This document shows, piece by piece, positions 1-9,322 of a stretch of 64,000 nt of DNA (positions are counted from its first letter, which is position 1; every line of letters begins with the position of its first letter). Origin of the DNA: Rhodothalassiaceae bacterium (GTDB lineage Bacteria; Pseudomonadota; Alphaproteobacteria; Sphingomonadales; Rhodothalassiaceae); NCBI GenBank assembly GCA_026004935.1, contig BPKC01000001.1:2641381-2705380 (forward strand), given 5' to 3'. The translations under genes were made by a program, and so were the position numbers. The notes under the pieces are model-generated. The model searched no databases and was not told the DNA's origin. It saw only the letters and a list, made by a program, of their open reading frames with translations.

Positions 1-587
1 ACCGGCAGCTGAAAGGCGAGCCCGAAAGCGATGATGAGCGTCATCACGAGCGAGAGATACTCGCTCACCTTCGCCTCGAGCTGGATGGGCAGCGCGCCGG
101 GCCCGCCGGGCTGCTCGAAGCTCAGGAAGAACTTCCAGGCGAGCGGCATCACCAGATAGTAGGCGAGCGCCGCACCCAGCACGAAGAGGATCGGGGTCGC
201 GACGAGAAAGGGCAGCAGCGCGCGCCGCTCGTGCCGGTAGAGCCCCGGCGCCACGAAGCGCCACAGCTGCATCGCCAATAGCGGAAAGGCGATGAACAGC
301 GCGCCGAAGAAGGCGACCTTGACCCTGGTGAAGAAGGCCTCCTGCAGCGCCGTGTAGATCATCCGGTGGCCGCCGTCGCCCTCGGCGGCCAGGGCCTCCA
401 GCAGCGGGCGGGTGAGGAAGTTGTAGATGTCGTCGGCGACCAGCCAGCACAGCAGGAAGGCCACCACCAGCCCGTAGATCGAGATCAGCAGCCGCCGGCG
501 CAGCTCCATCAGATGCTCGATGAGCGGCGCCTTCGTGGCCTCCATCTCCTCTTCTTCATCGGGAGGGAGCGGCGTGCGGGCGTTCAT
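1..587 (-). CDS. tatC: Sec-independent protein translocase TatC (3' end outside window)
   Basis: Multi-spanning receptor subunit of the twin-arginine translocase, which recognises folded RR-signal proteins at the inner membrane. The visible ~195 residues hold the family's N-terminal stretch (PLIEHLMELRRRLLIS), then hydrophobic segments and the conserved MPLAWKFFLSF region. The C-terminal part lies beyond base 1. The start at 587 is fixed by a 4-base ATGA overlap with the end of tatB, implying translational coupling. It is the last visible gene of the tatA-tatB-tatC run. The family assignment is secure from sequence features; only the missing 3' end limits it. Confidence 0.95.
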   Translation of the reverse strand, partial: MNARTPLPPDEEEEMEATKAPLIEHLMELRRRLLISIYGLVVAFLLCWLVADDIYNFLTRPLLEALAAEGDGGHRMIYTALQEAFFTRVKVAFFGALFIAFPLLAMQLWRFVAPGLYRHERRALLPFLVATPILFVLGAALAYYLVMPLAWKFFLSFEQPGGPGALPIQLEAKVSEYLSLVMTLIIAFGLAFQLP

Positions 588-1033
588 CGCGATTGCGCTC
601 CCTCGTCACCGCCCGCGTCCACAACGGGCTTTGCGCCCGCCTCGTCACCGGAAGTGGCCGGCGCGCCGGGGTCCTCGCCCGCCTGTCCGTCAGCGGGCGT
701 CTCGCCGCCGCCGGCGGCAGCGGCCGCGGGCACGGGCGCGCCCGGCAGATCGTCATCGAGCGTGATGCGTTCGTTCGGGTCCACACCGAGGAGCTTCGTC
801 ATCTCGCGGCGGGGATTCTGGAATTCGTAGAGCTTGACCTTGCGCCTGAGCTCCTCCAGCTCGACCTCGCGCGCCAGCGCGTCCATGTCCGCCCGGAAGC
901 GGTTCGCCATGGCCCGCGCCTTGCCGTAGAGCTCGGCGATCGCCCGCATCACCTTCGGCAGATCGTGGGGTCCCACCACCACGATCAGCACGACGGCGAT
1001 CACCAGAAGCTCCGTCCAGCCGATGTCGAGCAT
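584..1033 (-). CDS. tatB: Sec-independent protein translocase TatB
   Basis: Partner of TatC in the Tat substrate receptor. The 149 residues begin with the short N-terminal membrane helix typical of TatB (MLDIGWTELLVIAVVLIVVV), then the hinge GPHDLPKVMRA and a charged amphipathic helix to about residue 75. An Ala/Gly/Pro-rich acidic tail follows, as in other alphaproteobacterial TatB proteins. The TGA stop overlaps the tatC start. tatA lies 67 bases upstream on the same strand. The Glu/Gly pattern of the hinge separates it from TatA, whose FGRGKI motif is in the neighbouring gene. Confidence 0.93.
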   Translation of the reverse strand: MLDIGWTELLVIAVVLIVVVGPHDLPKVMRAIAELYGKARAMANRFRADMDALAREVELEELRRKVKLYEFQNPRREMTKLLGVDPNERITLDDDLPGAPVPAAAAAGGGETPADGQAGEDPGAPATSGDEAGAKPVVDAGGDEGAQSR

Positions 1034-1100
1034 GACGATGGCTCCAGCGCGGCGGCCGGCCCCGTGGGCGGCTGCGGAAGGGCCCGTACCGGCTCCCGCC

Positions 1101-1364
1101 TCAGGCCGAGGTCGTGGTCGCCTTGTCCTTCTCGGCCGCCTGCTCGCTCACATTGGCCGTGGCGGAGGCCGGGCTTGCCGTCTTCGGCAGCTCGCCGGCC
1201 GGCCGCTCGACCTCGACGGGCTCCTCCTCAACCTCGCGCAGCCCCTTCTTGAAGCTGGTGATGCCCTTCGCGACATCGCCCATCAGCTCCGAGATCTTGC
1301 CGCGCCCGAAGAGCAGCACCACCACCACCGCGATGATCAGAATCTGCCAGATGCCCACGCTCAT
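1101..1364 (-). CDS. tatA: Sec-independent protein translocase TatA
   Basis: Pore-forming small subunit of the Tat translocase. The 87 residues start with a membrane helix ([18 protein letters not shown]), followed directly by the diagnostic [12 protein letters not shown] hinge and an amphipathic helix ([15 protein letters not shown]). The tail is acidic and variable. The start at 1364 is chosen because the helix begins there and GGGAG lies 9 to 13 bases upstream. The reading frame stays open further 5' but that part is not TatA-like. It is the first gene of tatABC and follows scpB after about 225 bases that contain no gene I can support. Confidence 0.95.
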   Translation of the reverse strand: MSVGIWQILIIAVVVVLLFGRGKISELMGDVAKGITSFKKGLREVEEEPVEVERPAGELPKTASPASATANVSEQAAEKDKATTTSA

Positions 1365-1589
1365 GACTGCTCGCACTCCCTCTTGCCCTCGTCCTCGGAC
1401 CGGCCCGCACGTGCCAGCCGCGGCCGCGGCCCGACCCGCCTCACATAGGATGCCCGGGGCCGATTGACCATCCCCTCCGGCGCGAAGGCCGCGGCCGGTC
1501 GCCGCGGATCCCACCCTAGCAGGCTTTCGTTCTGCTGCCAAAGGTGTTGAAAAACCATGAAACACAAATGCGCGGCCGCGGGGCCGGCC

Positions 1590-2306
1590 TCAACGCGCCG
1601 GCTCGCCGTCCCCGGCCTCATCGCCCCCGGCATCGGGGGCGTCCGGCGTTTCCGGCTCTTCTCTCTCCCCCGCGGCATCCGGCGCCTGCGCCGCCTCCTC
1701 TTCGGCCATGCGCGCGAGCGCCTCCTCCACCGAGTCGAGCAGCCCGGCCGCCTTGAGCTCGGCGAGCCCCGGCAGGTCCTTGATGCTCTCCAGCCCGAAA
1801 TCCACGAGAAAGGCCTCGGTGGTGCGGAATTCCAGCGGCAGCCCCGGCACGCGCCGGCGGCCGGCGGGTTTCACCCAGCCGGCCTCCATCAGCAGGTCCA
1901 GCGTCCCCTTCGACAGCGAGACGCCGCGGATCTCCTCGATCTCGGCGCGGGTGACCGGCTGATGGTAGGCGATGATGGCGAGCGTCTCCAGCGCCGCGCG
2001 CGACAGCCGGCGGCGTTCGTGATCTTCGCGCCGCAGCAGCCAGGCGAGATCGGGCGCCGTGCGGAACTGCCAGCCGCCGGCCACCTTCACCAGCCCGAAG
2101 CCCCGTCCCGCATAGAAGGCGGCGAGCCGCTCGAGTATCGCCGGCACATCCGCTTCCTGCGGCAGGCGGGCCGCGATCTCGTCCTCGCCGAGCGGCGTCT
2201 CGGAGGCGAAGATGAGCGCCTCCACCATGCGCTCGAGAGCCCACAGATCCTCCTCGCCGCGCGCGGAAGCGGGCGGGCCGCCCTCCTTGTCCGTTTCATC
2301 CGTCAT
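1590..2306 (-). CDS. scpB: Segregation and condensation protein ScpB
   Basis: Winged-helix kleisin-associated subunit of the SMC-ScpA-ScpB condensin, acting in chromosome organisation and segregation. The 238 residues show the ScpB core: VEALIFASETPLGEDEIA near the N terminus, then RLSRAALETLAIIAYHQPVT and the RAEIEEIRGVS segment, and the second winged helix (GRRRVPGLPLEFRTTEAF). The C terminus is an acidic Glu/Ala/Pro tail. It begins 17 bases after scpA on the same strand, so the two are probably co-transcribed. Motif order and the scpA neighbour make the call secure. Confidence 0.94.
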   Translation of the reverse strand: MTDETDKEGGPPASARGEEDLWALERMVEALIFASETPLGEDEIAARLPQEADVPAILERLAAFYAGRGFGLVKVAGGWQFRTAPDLAWLLRREDHERRRLSRAALETLAIIAYHQPVTRAEIEEIRGVSLSKGTLDLLMEAGWVKPAGRRRVPGLPLEFRTTEAFLVDFGLESIKDLPGLAELKAAGLLDSVEEALARMAEEEAAQAPDAAGEREEPETPDAPDAGGDEAGDGEPAR

Positions 2307-2322
2307 CGTCGTGGACCGCCCG

Positions 2323-3150
2323 TCAGCTTCGCCCGGTGCCGCGCAGGTAGAGCGGCCCGAAGGCCTCGTCCTGCCTGAGCTCCGCCCGCCCCTGGCGCGC
2401 GAGCTCCAGGGAGGCGGCGAACATGCTGGCGAGCGCCGAGCGGGTCAAGGGCCCGGATCTGAGCTCGGCCGGCAGGAAGCGTTCGAGACGGCACCAGTCC
2501 GGCATCTCGCCGAGCAGCACCTCGAGGCGGTGCAGCGCCTCCTCGATCGCGAGCACGGGACGCGCGCGAATCGTGAGCGGCACCTTCCGGCGGCGGATGC
2601 TGAGCGCCCCGTAGGCCTGGATGAGCTCGTAGAGCGAGGCCTCGTAGCGGATGCGGCGCACGCTCGCCAATCCTTCGGGCCGGCCGCGCAGGAAGACGTC
2701 GCGGCCCACCTGGTCGCGCGCGAACAGGCGCTCGGCGGCCGCGCGCATGGCCTCGAGCCGCTGCAGCCGGAGCTTCAGGCGCAGCGCCATCTCGGCGGCG
2801 TCCGGCTCGTCCTCCTCCTCGCGCCTCGGCAGCAGCAGGCGGGATTTCAGATAGGCCAGCCAGGCCGCCATCACGAGATAGTCGGCGGCGATCTCGATGC
2901 GCATGCGCCGCGCGCGCTCGAGGAAGGCGAGATACTGTTCGGCCAGCGCCAGCACCGAGATCTTCGCCAGATCCACCTTCTGCTCGCGCGCGAGCGTGAG
3001 CAGAAGGTCGAGCGGCCCCTCGAATCCCTCCAGCGTCAGCACGAGCCGGTCGTCATCGCCGGCCGCGGCGGGCCGGCGGACGGCTTCCGCATCCTCCCAG
3101 GGATCACCGGCCGCAGCGGCCCGGTCGGGGGTGTCGGGAGACTCGGCCAT
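2323..3150 (-). CDS. scpA: Segregation and condensation protein ScpA
   Basis: Kleisin subunit bridging SMC heads in the bacterial condensin. It has 275 residues from the ATG at 3150. A GTG at 3171 would add seven residues, but 3150 has GAGG eight bases upstream and I prefer it. The N-terminal kleisin signature LEGFEGPLDLLLTLAREQKV is followed by the characteristic YLVMAAWLAYLKSRLLLP helix. The C-terminal winged helix (LERFLPAEL, MFAASLELARQG) is complete. It lies between the M50 protease gene and scpB in one minus-strand run. Confidence 0.94.
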   Translation of the reverse strand: MAESPDTPDRAAAAGDPWEDAEAVRRPAAAGDDDRLVLTLEGFEGPLDLLLTLAREQKVDLAKISVLALAEQYLAFLERARRMRIEIAADYLVMAAWLAYLKSRLLLPRREEEDEPDAAEMALRLKLRLQRLEAMRAAAERLFARDQVGRDVFLRGRPEGLASVRRIRYEASLYELIQAYGALSIRRRKVPLTIRARPVLAIEEALHRLEVLLGEMPDWCRLERFLPAELRSGPLTRSALASMFAASLELARQGRAELRQDEAFGPLYLRGTGRS

Positions 3151-3160
3151 CACCCCGGCC

Positions 3161-3850
3161 TCACGCCGCACCGACGAGCGACAGCAGCCCGGTGGCCATG
3201 CGCACGCTGGGCTCGAAGATCAGCAGGCGGGCCGGATCGGCTCCCAGACCCGCCATGGCCGAGAGCATGGGCAGCAGGAAGAACAGGCCGAGCACGACGA
3301 TCATCCCGTAGGGCTCGACGCGTGCGAGCGCCCGCGCCGCCGGCAGCGGCAGCGCCGCGACCGCGACGCGCCCGCCGTCGAGCGGGGGGATCGGCATCAT
3401 GTTGAAGACGGCGATCACGCAGTTGAAGAACACCATGATCTGGAGCATCCGCTGCGCCCACTGGGACAGCCAGTCGGGCAGCAGCAGCGCAATCGGCAGC
3501 AGCATCGTCGCGATGACCGCAAGCAGGATGTTGGTCGCCGGACCCGCCAGCGCGACCAGCGCGGCGTCCCGCCGCGGCCGGCGGAGCCGCGCGAAGCGCA
3601 CCGGCACCGGCTTCGCGTAGCCGAATGCGACGCCGCCCACCATCAGCAGGATGAGCGGCAGCAGGATGGTGCCGAAGGGGTCGATGTGGGCGAGCGGATT
3701 GAGGGTGAGGCGGCCGGCGCGCTCGGCGGTGTCGTCGCCCAGCCATTTCGCGGCATAGCCGTGCGCCGCCTCATGGAAGCTGACGGCGAGCAGCACCGGC
3801 AGCGCCCACACGGCGATCTTCGCGACCAGTGCGCTCCATTCGGCGATCAT
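3161..3850 (-). CDS. Site-2 protease family (M50) membrane metalloprotease
   Basis: Polytopic zinc protease of the M50/S2P type, 229 residues. The zinc-binding HEAAH sits at residues 26-30 inside a membrane helix. The second metal/active-site motif NMMPIPPLDGG is at 150-160. The sequence NPLAHIDPFG and an AGPATN motif (102-107) place it with the compact YwhC-like S2P homologues rather than PDZ-containing RseP. The substrate cannot be inferred. Its start overlaps the nagZ stop by 4 bases (ATGA). This gene commonly sits between nagZ and scpA in alphaproteobacteria, as here. Confidence 0.9.
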   Translation of the reverse strand: MIAEWSALVAKIAVWALPVLLAVSFHEAAHGYAAKWLGDDTAERAGRLTLNPLAHIDPFGTILLPLILLMVGGVAFGYAKPVPVRFARLRRPRRDAALVALAGPATNILLAVIATMLLPIALLLPDWLSQWAQRMLQIMVFFNCVIAVFNMMPIPPLDGGRVAVAALPLPAARALARVEPYGMIVVLGLFFLLPMLSAMAGLGADPARLLIFEPSVRMATGLLSLVGAA

Positions 3851-4902
3851 CGCGCGCCTTCCCCGACCTCCTCCTCGCGCGTCGGCGCGCCCGCCAGAAG
3901 ACGCCGCAGCCGCTCCAGGGCGGCCTCCGGATCGGCGACCGGCTCGTTCCTGAGGCGCGCGCGGGCGGCGCGGATGCGCGCACGCGTCGTCTCGCGCAGG
4001 ACGGGGGCGACGGCGAGCGCCTCCTCGTTGTCCGCCGGCCGGCCCGAGCAGACGAGGGCCAGATCGCAGCCGGCCTCGAGCGCCCGCTGGACGCGGCCGC
4101 CGATCGGCCCATCGAGCGCCCCCATCGCGAGATCGTCGGAGATGAGAAGGCCGCCGAACCCGAAGTCGCCGCGGATGAGCCCGCGGATCACCGCCGGCGA
4201 AAGCGTCGCGGGCCGCTCGGCATCGATCGCGGCACAGGTCACATGCGCCGTCATCGCGGCGGGGGCATCCGCCAGCTCGCGGAAGGGCACGAAATCATGG
4301 GCGGCGAGCACCGCGATGTCGTCGGCGACGACGGCGGGTCCCGCATGGGTGTCGGCGCGCGCGCGGCCATGACCCGGGATGTGCTTGACGACCGGCAGCA
4401 CGCCGGAGGCCAGCATCGCCTCCACCGCCACGCGGCCGAGGCGCGCGACGATGTCGGGATCCGCGCTGAACGCCCGGTCGCCGATCACGGGATCGGCACC
4501 CTCGACCACGAGATCGAGGACGGGCGCGCAGTTGACGTCGATGCCGAGCGCGGCCAGCGCGCGCGCCTGCAGGCGATGGGCCAGCTCCAGGGCCGCGGCC
4601 GCGCGCACGAAGTCGCCCGCTTCCGCGATCTCCCCGAAGCGCCGCATGGGGGGCAGTTCCGGCGCGAGCGGCGGCTTCAGCCGCGCCACGCGCCCGCCCT
4701 CCTGGTCGACCAGCACGAAGGCGTCTTCTCCGGCAAGCTCGCGGAATGCGGCCACCAGATCCTGCACCTGCGGCGCCGAGACGATGTTGCGGGCGAACAG
4801 GATGAGCCCCGCCGGCGGGCGCTCGCGGATCAGCGCGCGCTCGTCCGGCGTGATGGCGGCGCCGGAGAGCGCGATGATGACGGCGGCCGTCTCCTCCCTC
4901 AC
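3847..4902 (-). CDS. nagZ: Beta-N-acetylhexosaminidase NagZ (GH3)
   Basis: Cytoplasmic glycosidase of peptidoglycan recycling that removes N-acetylglucosamine from 1,6-anhydro-muropeptides. The preferred start is the GTG at 4902, forming a GTGA overlap with the SPOR gene and giving 351 residues, a normal NagZ length. Motifs include LVDQEGGRVARL, the KHIPGHG signature (about 173-179) whose His is the general acid/base in this family, and the SDDLAMGAL segment (about 255) carrying the Asp nucleophile. It lies in a coupled run SPOR-nagZ-M50-scpA-scpB. Confidence 0.94.
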   Translation of the reverse strand: MREETAAVIIALSGAAITPDERALIRERPPAGLILFARNIVSAPQVQDLVAAFRELAGEDAFVLVDQEGGRVARLKPPLAPELPPMRRFGEIAEAGDFVRAAAALELAHRLQARALAALGIDVNCAPVLDLVVEGADPVIGDRAFSADPDIVARLGRVAVEAMLASGVLPVVKHIPGHGRARADTHAGPAVVADDIAVLAAHDFVPFRELADAPAAMTAHVTCAAIDAERPATLSPAVIRGLIRGDFGFGGLLISDDLAMGALDGPIGGRVQRALEAGCDLALVCSGRPADNEEALAVAPVLRETTRARIRAARARLRNEPVADPEAALERLRRLLAGAPTREEEVGEGAR

Positions 4903-5732
4903 GGGACCCGCACCACGATGCAGTTGAGCTTGCGGGCGCGGATCTCGCGGCACTTCGCATCCGCGCTCGCCCGGTCGAAGAACGGGCCGTAGCGCACGCG
5001 CCAGAAGGTCTGGCCGTCCTTTTCCGCCGGCACGATCGCGGCCGAGAGCCCCTCGAGGACGTCACGATGGTCGAAGGCCGCCTTGTTGACGAAGGACTCG
5101 GCCCGCCAGCGCATGTGGAAGGCGGCCACCTGCACCGCATAGCTGCCGGACAGCGCCCGCTCGGCCTCCGCCCGCTCGTCGGCCGGAATCGACTTCGGCG
5201 CATCCGCCGGGCGCGGCGCCGCAGGTGCCGGCGCGGGTGCCGGCGCGGGAGCCGGCGCGGCGGCTTCGGTCTCTCGCGGCTGCGAGGCCGTGGCGCCGGC
5301 GGAAGGGGCAATTGGTGCGGCGGCCGATTCGGCCGTCTCGCCGCCCGAGGTCTCCCCGCCGCTGCCGGAGGCGGACGTGGCGGTCCCGCCCGCGCCCGGG
5401 CGGATGGCGTCATAGACCTCGGCCTCGGGCAGGCCGTCCGCCGTCTGCTCCTTGTCGGGCTTGACCCGGCGCTCGGCATGATCGGCGCTCACCGTGATCG
5501 GCTCGCGCACCTCCCCGCCACGCGAATAGAGGTAGAGCAGCACCGCCGCGAACAGGACCAGCACGGCGGCGGCAACGCCCCAGGCGATGATCGGCCGCGT
5601 GCCGGCAAGCCGCTGCATCAGACTCGGCCGCGCGGGCTCCTCGTCGTCGGATGCGACCTCGCGCGCGCGTCTGAGCGAATCGCGCCAGGGCGGCGGCTCG
5701 CCCGGCAGATCATCCCGTTCGTCCTGGACCAT
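4899..5732 (-). CDS. SPOR domain-containing membrane protein
   Basis: A bitopic inner-membrane protein of 277 residues that probably binds denuded septal peptidoglycan through a C-terminal SPOR domain. Layout: cytoplasmic acidic N terminus, one membrane helix at about 48-68 (IIAWGVAAAVLVLFAAVLLY), a long Gly/Ala/Pro linker including an APAPAPAPAP run near residue 160, and the SPOR fold from about 195 (YAVQVAAFHMRWRAESF to the end). The position between argS and nagZ is the usual one in alphaproteobacteria. The linker is low-complexity, so only the helix and SPOR domain are informative. Confidence 0.88.
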   Translation of the reverse strand: MVQDERDDLPGEPPPWRDSLRRAREVASDDEEPARPSLMQRLAGTRPIIAWGVAAAVLVLFAAVLLYLYSRGGEVREPITVSADHAERRVKPDKEQTADGLPEAEVYDAIRPGAGGTATSASGSGGETSGGETAESAAAPIAPSAGATASQPRETEAAAPAPAPAPAPAPAAPRPADAPKSIPADERAEAERALSGSYAVQVAAFHMRWRAESFVNKAAFDHRDVLEGLSAAIVPAEKDGQTFWRVRYGPFFDRASADAKCREIRARKLNCIVVRVP

Positions 5733-5789
5733 CGTTCCTCTCCCCTGGAGCCCGGGCCGCAGGTGGACCCGATCGCCGTGGCGGCAAGC

Positions 5790-7541
5790 CTAGCGCATTT
5801 CGTCGAGCGGCGTCACGCCCAGAACCTGAAGCCCCGAGGCGATCACGGTGCCGACCGCGGCGACCAGCGCCAGCCGCGCGCGGGTGAGCGCCTCGTCATC
5901 CGGCAGCACGAAGCGGGCGGCGGGGTCGTCGTTGCCGAGATTCCAGAGCGCGTGGAAGGCCGCCGCCAGATCGTAGAGATAGAAGGCGATGCGGTGCGGC
6001 TCGTGCGCCTGCGCCGCGCCTTCGACCACCCTCGGCCAGGCCAGAAGCTCGAGAATGAGCCGCCGCTCGCCCTCGCGGGTGAGCAGATGCAGCGGGCCGG
6101 CCGCAAGATCCTGGGGGCCGATGCCCTCGAGCGCGGGAAACAGCTCGCCGGCCTTGCGCCGCGCCGAGTGGCTGCGCGCGTGGGCGTACTGGACGTAGAA
6201 GACCGGGTTGTCCCGGGTCTGCTCCTTCACCTTTTCGAAATCGAAGTCGAGCTGGGCGTCGTTCTTGCGGGTGAGCATCATGAAGCGCACGACGTCGCGC
6301 CCCACCTCGTCCACCACTTCGCGCAGGGTGACGAAGGTGCCGGCGCGCTTCGACATCTTGACCGGCTCGCCGCCCCGGAACAGGCGCACCATCTGGCACA
6401 GCAGCACGTCGAAGCGCACATCCTCGCCGCCGAGCGCGCGGATGGCGGCCGCCATGCGCTTCACATAGCCGCCGTGATCCGCCCCCCAGACGTCGATGAG
6501 CTGGCGGAAGCCGCGGCGGATCTTGTCCCAGTGATAGGCGATGTCGGCGGCGAAATAGGTGTAGCTGCCGTCCGACTTGACGAGCGGCCGGTCCACGTCG
6601 TCGCCGAAGGCGGTGGCGCGGAAGAGCAGCTGCTCGCGGGGCTCCCAGTCCTCCGGCGTCTTGCCCTTCGGCGGCTCGAGGACGCCGCGGTAGACGAGGC
6701 CGCGGCGCTCGAGCTCGGCGATCGCCGCCGCGACCGCTCCCGACTCGTGCAGCTCGCGCTCGGAAAAGAAGATCTCGTGGGTGATGCCGAGCGCGGCGAG
6801 GTCGTCGCGGATCATCTCCATCATCCGCTCGACCGCGCAGCGCTTGAACAGCTCGAGCCACTCGGACTCGGGTGCGTTGCGGAACCGGTCGCCGTAGCGT
6901 TCGGCCAGCGCGCGGCCCACGGGCCTGAGATAGTCGCCGGGATAGAGGCCTTCCGGAATCTCGCCGATGTCCTCGCCGAGAGCCTCGAGGTAGCGCAGGT
7001 GCACCGAGCGGGCCAGCGTGTCCACCTGCGCGCCGGCGTCGTTGATGTAGTATTCGCGGGTGACCGCGTATCCCGCCTTCTCCAGCAGGTTGGCGAGCGC
7101 ATCGCCGACCACCGCGCCGCGCACATGGCCGACATGCATCGGCCCCGTCGGATTGGCGGAGACGTATTCGACATTCACCTTCTCGCCGCCGCCCATCGCC
7201 GAACGCCCGTAGTCGGGGCCGGTCCTCAGGATCTCGGCGAGCCGGGCTCTCAGGAAGTCGTCGGCAAGACGCATGTTGATGAAGCCGGGGCCGGCGACCG
7301 TGACCCCGGCGACACCCTCGAGCGCCTGAAGATGCGCGGCGAGCTCGGTGGCGATATCCCGCGGCGCCTTGCGCAAGGGACGGGCGAGCACCATCGCCGC
7401 ATTGGTCGCGACATCCCCGTGGGCGGGATCGCGCGGCGGCTCGGCCTTGACGGCCTCCAGCACCGCGGCCTCGAGCGGCGCGCCGGCGATCTCCCGTGCG
7501 CGCGCGCGGATCTCCTGCTCGAAGTGGTGGAAGATGTTCAT
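5790..7541 (-). CDS. argS: Arginyl-tRNA synthetase
   Basis: Class I aminoacyl-tRNA synthetase that charges tRNA-Arg. It has 583 residues from the ATG at 7541 ([11 protein letters not shown]); the frame is open upstream but that sequence is not conserved-looking. The HIGH motif is present as HVGH at residues 136-139 in [14 protein letters not shown]. The KMSKS-equivalent is KMSKRAG. The C-terminal DALR anticodon-binding domain ends in a typical sequence ([17 protein letters not shown]). It lies 14 bases downstream of dgt. No frame disruption is seen. Confidence 0.96.
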   Translation of the reverse strand: MNIFHHFEQEIRARAREIAGAPLEAAVLEAVKAEPPRDPAHGDVATNAAMVLARPLRKAPRDIATELAAHLQALEGVAGVTVAGPGFINMRLADDFLRARLAEILRTGPDYGRSAMGGGEKVNVEYVSANPTGPMHVGHVRGAVVGDALANLLEKAGYAVTREYYINDAGAQVDTLARSVHLRYLEALGEDIGEIPEGLYPGDYLRPVGRALAERYGDRFRNAPESEWLELFKRCAVERMMEMIRDDLAALGITHEIFFSERELHESGAVAAAIAELERRGLVYRGVLEPPKGKTPEDWEPREQLLFRATAFGDDVDRPLVKSDGSYTYFAADIAYHWDKIRRGFRQLIDVWGADHGGYVKRMAAAIRALGGEDVRFDVLLCQMVRLFRGGEPVKMSKRAGTFVTLREVVDEVGRDVVRFMMLTRKNDAQLDFDFEKVKEQTRDNPVFYVQYAHARSHSARRKAGELFPALEGIGPQDLAAGPLHLLTREGERRLILELLAWPRVVEGAAQAHEPHRIAFYLYDLAAAFHALWNLGNDDPAARFVLPDDEALTRARLALVAAVGTVIASGLQVLGVTPLDEMR

Positions 7542-7555
7542 GGGCGCCCTGCGTC

Positions 7556-8755
7556 CTAGACCGGATATTCCGTGATGTCGAAGAGCCGACGGTATTCGCG
7601 GATCGCGTAACGGTCCGTCATGCCGGCGATGAAATCCGCCACCACCCGCGCCGTCGTGGCGGTGCGGGGGCCGTCGCAGCGCGCCTCCCATTCCGCCGGC
7701 AGGCAGTGCGGCTCGGCTATATAGAGCTCGAACAGGCTGCGCACCACCTTTTTCGCCTTGATGAGGCCGCGGATGACATAGCGGTGGCGGTACATGTGGC
7801 GCATGAGGAAGGCCCGGCTCTCCTCAAGCGCCTCCCGCATGGCGGCGGAAAAGCCGACGAGCGGCCCGCCCGCCCGGCGCACATCCGCCAGATCCCGCAC
7901 GCCGGCCGCGGCGATGCGCGCCGCCGTCTCCGCGAGCAGGTCGCGGACCAGCGCGTCGATCACCCGGCGCACGAGCTCGTGGACCGCGATGGTGCGGCTT
8001 GCCGGCGCAAGGGCGCGCACGTCGGCCAGCGGGCCGGCGGCGAGCGCCAGATCCTCGAGCGCCTCGAGCGCGAACAGCCCGGCGCGCAGGCCGTCGTCGA
8101 TATCGTGGGCGGTGTAGGCGATGTCATCGGCGATCGCGGCAAGCTGCGCCTCGAGCGGCGGCCAGAGCCGGAGGTCGATGCGCCCGGCGATGCCGGCTTC
8201 CTCGACCGCCTTCAGCACCGCGCCATCGTCTTCGGCCGCCAGCGGGCCGTTGTGCTTGGCCAGCCCCTCCAGCGTCTCGAAGGTGAGGTTGAGGCCGTCG
8301 AATCCCGCATAGCGGCGCTCGAGCATGGTCACGATGCGCAGCGTCTGGGCGTTGTGGTCGAAGCCGCCCCATTCGGCCATCATCTCGTCCAGCACCGCCT
8401 CGCCGGCATGCCCGAAGGGCGGGTGGCCGAGGTCATGGGCCAGCGCGCAGGCCTCCGCGAGATCCTCGTCGAGCTTCAGCGCGCGGGCGAGCGAGCGCGC
8501 GATCTGCGCGACCTCGAGGGAATGGGTGAGCCGCGTGCGGTAGTGGTCGCCCTCGTGGTAGACGAAAACCTGGGTCTTGTACTCGAGCCGCCGGAAGGCG
8601 GTGGAGTGGATGATCCGGTCCCGGTCCCTCTGGAAGGGGGACCGGGTGGCGCTCTCGGCCTCGCGGTGAAGCCGCCCGCGCGAGGCCGAGCCGTGCGCCG
8701 CAAACGGCGCAAGCCAGCCTTCCCGTTCCTGCCAGGCCGCATCCCGAGGGCTCAT
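7556..8755 (-). CDS. dgt: Deoxyguanosinetriphosphate triphosphohydrolase-like protein (HD domain)
   Basis: An HD-superfamily dNTP triphosphohydrolase of 399 residues that converts dGTP or other dNTPs to the nucleoside plus tripolyphosphate. Metal ligands are visible: H78 in [11 protein letters not shown]107/D108 in [14 protein letters not shown], and a later [14 protein letters not shown] segment. The N-terminal [11 protein letters not shown] is diagnostic of the group. It lies immediately upstream of argS. In many alphaproteobacteria the next gene upstream is the divergent erpA; here about 4.7 kb of other genes intervene. Confidence 0.92.
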   Translation of the reverse strand: MSPRDAAWQEREGWLAPFAAHGSASRGRLHREAESATRSPFQRDRDRIIHSTAFRRLEYKTQVFVYHEGDHYRTRLTHSLEVAQIARSLARALKLDEDLAEACALAHDLGHPPFGHAGEAVLDEMMAEWGGFDHNAQTLRIVTMLERRYAGFDGLNLTFETLEGLAKHNGPLAAEDDGAVLKAVEEAGIAGRIDLRLWPPLEAQLAAIADDIAYTAHDIDDGLRAGLFALEALEDLALAAGPLADVRALAPASRTIAVHELVRRVIDALVRDLLAETAARIAAAGVRDLADVRRAGGPLVGFSAAMREALEESRAFLMRHMYRHRYVIRGLIKAKKVVRSLFELYIAEPHCLPAEWEARCDGPRTATTARVVADFIAGMTDRYAIREYRRLFDITEYPV

Positions 8756-8764
8756 GCGCCCTCA

Positions 8765-9310
8765 TTAGGCCAAGGCCCGCCCGGGCGCAACGCGCGGCGG
8801 CCTGATGCGCGGGGCGTTCTCGATCAGGCTGTGGAGATCGAGCCGCGGGAGCCCGTCGCCGTCTGCCGTGGCCGCGGGCCGCATGCCGGCCTCGGCAAGC
8901 CGGACCGCCAGCGCGAGCGCAAGACCCACCGCCTCCTCCAGCCGTTCGCCCTCCAGCCAGAAGGCGAGATGCCGGCGGCAGACCGCGACCTCGCCGGCAA
9001 GCGCCGCGGCGCAGACCTGCAGCAGCCGCCGCTCGCCGGCGCTCACCGCTCCGCAGCCCGGACAGCCGAGCCAGACGGGACGCCGCGCATGCCGGCCGAG
9101 AAGCGCGAGCAGGGCATCGAGGTGCTGACCCGCCTCGACACCCGCACGCTCAAGGAAGGCCCGCAGAACCGCCACCGCGCGCGCCCGCAGCGCAGAGTCG
9201 TCGTCATCCCGCCGGCGGGCAAGGCAGGTCCAGGCGCGCACCGCAAGAAGCATCAGACGCGCATCCTGGGGCAGCTCTGCGAGGTCCCGATGGCCGAGCC
9301 GGGTGAACAT
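8765..9310 (-). CDS. Hypothetical protein with CPGC motif
   Basis: An unrecognised soluble protein of 181 residues, mostly helical, without a signal peptide. A CPGC motif at the centre (LGCPGCGAVSAGERRLLQVC) is followed by more Cys and a His (VCRRHLAFWLEG), which could form a small metal site. It starts 12 bases after the TonB receptor stop and ends 10 bases before dgt, so it is probably co-transcribed with the receptor. Codon use is like its neighbours. I assign no function; the metal-site idea is inference. Confidence 0.6.
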   Translation of the reverse strand: MFTRLGHRDLAELPQDARLMLLAVRAWTCLARRRDDDDSALRARAVAVLRAFLERAGVEAGQHLDALLALLGRHARRPVWLGCPGCGAVSAGERRLLQVCAAALAGEVAVCRRHLAFWLEGERLEEAVGLALALAVRLAEAGMRPAATADGDGLPRLDLHSLIENAPRIRPPRVAPGRALA

Positions 9311-9322
9311 CGCTGCCTTCTC

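Noticed and set aside
3161-3850. Calling the M50 protein RseP
   Set aside because: It is only 229 residues and has no PDZ domains; its layout is that of compact YwhC-like S2P homologues.
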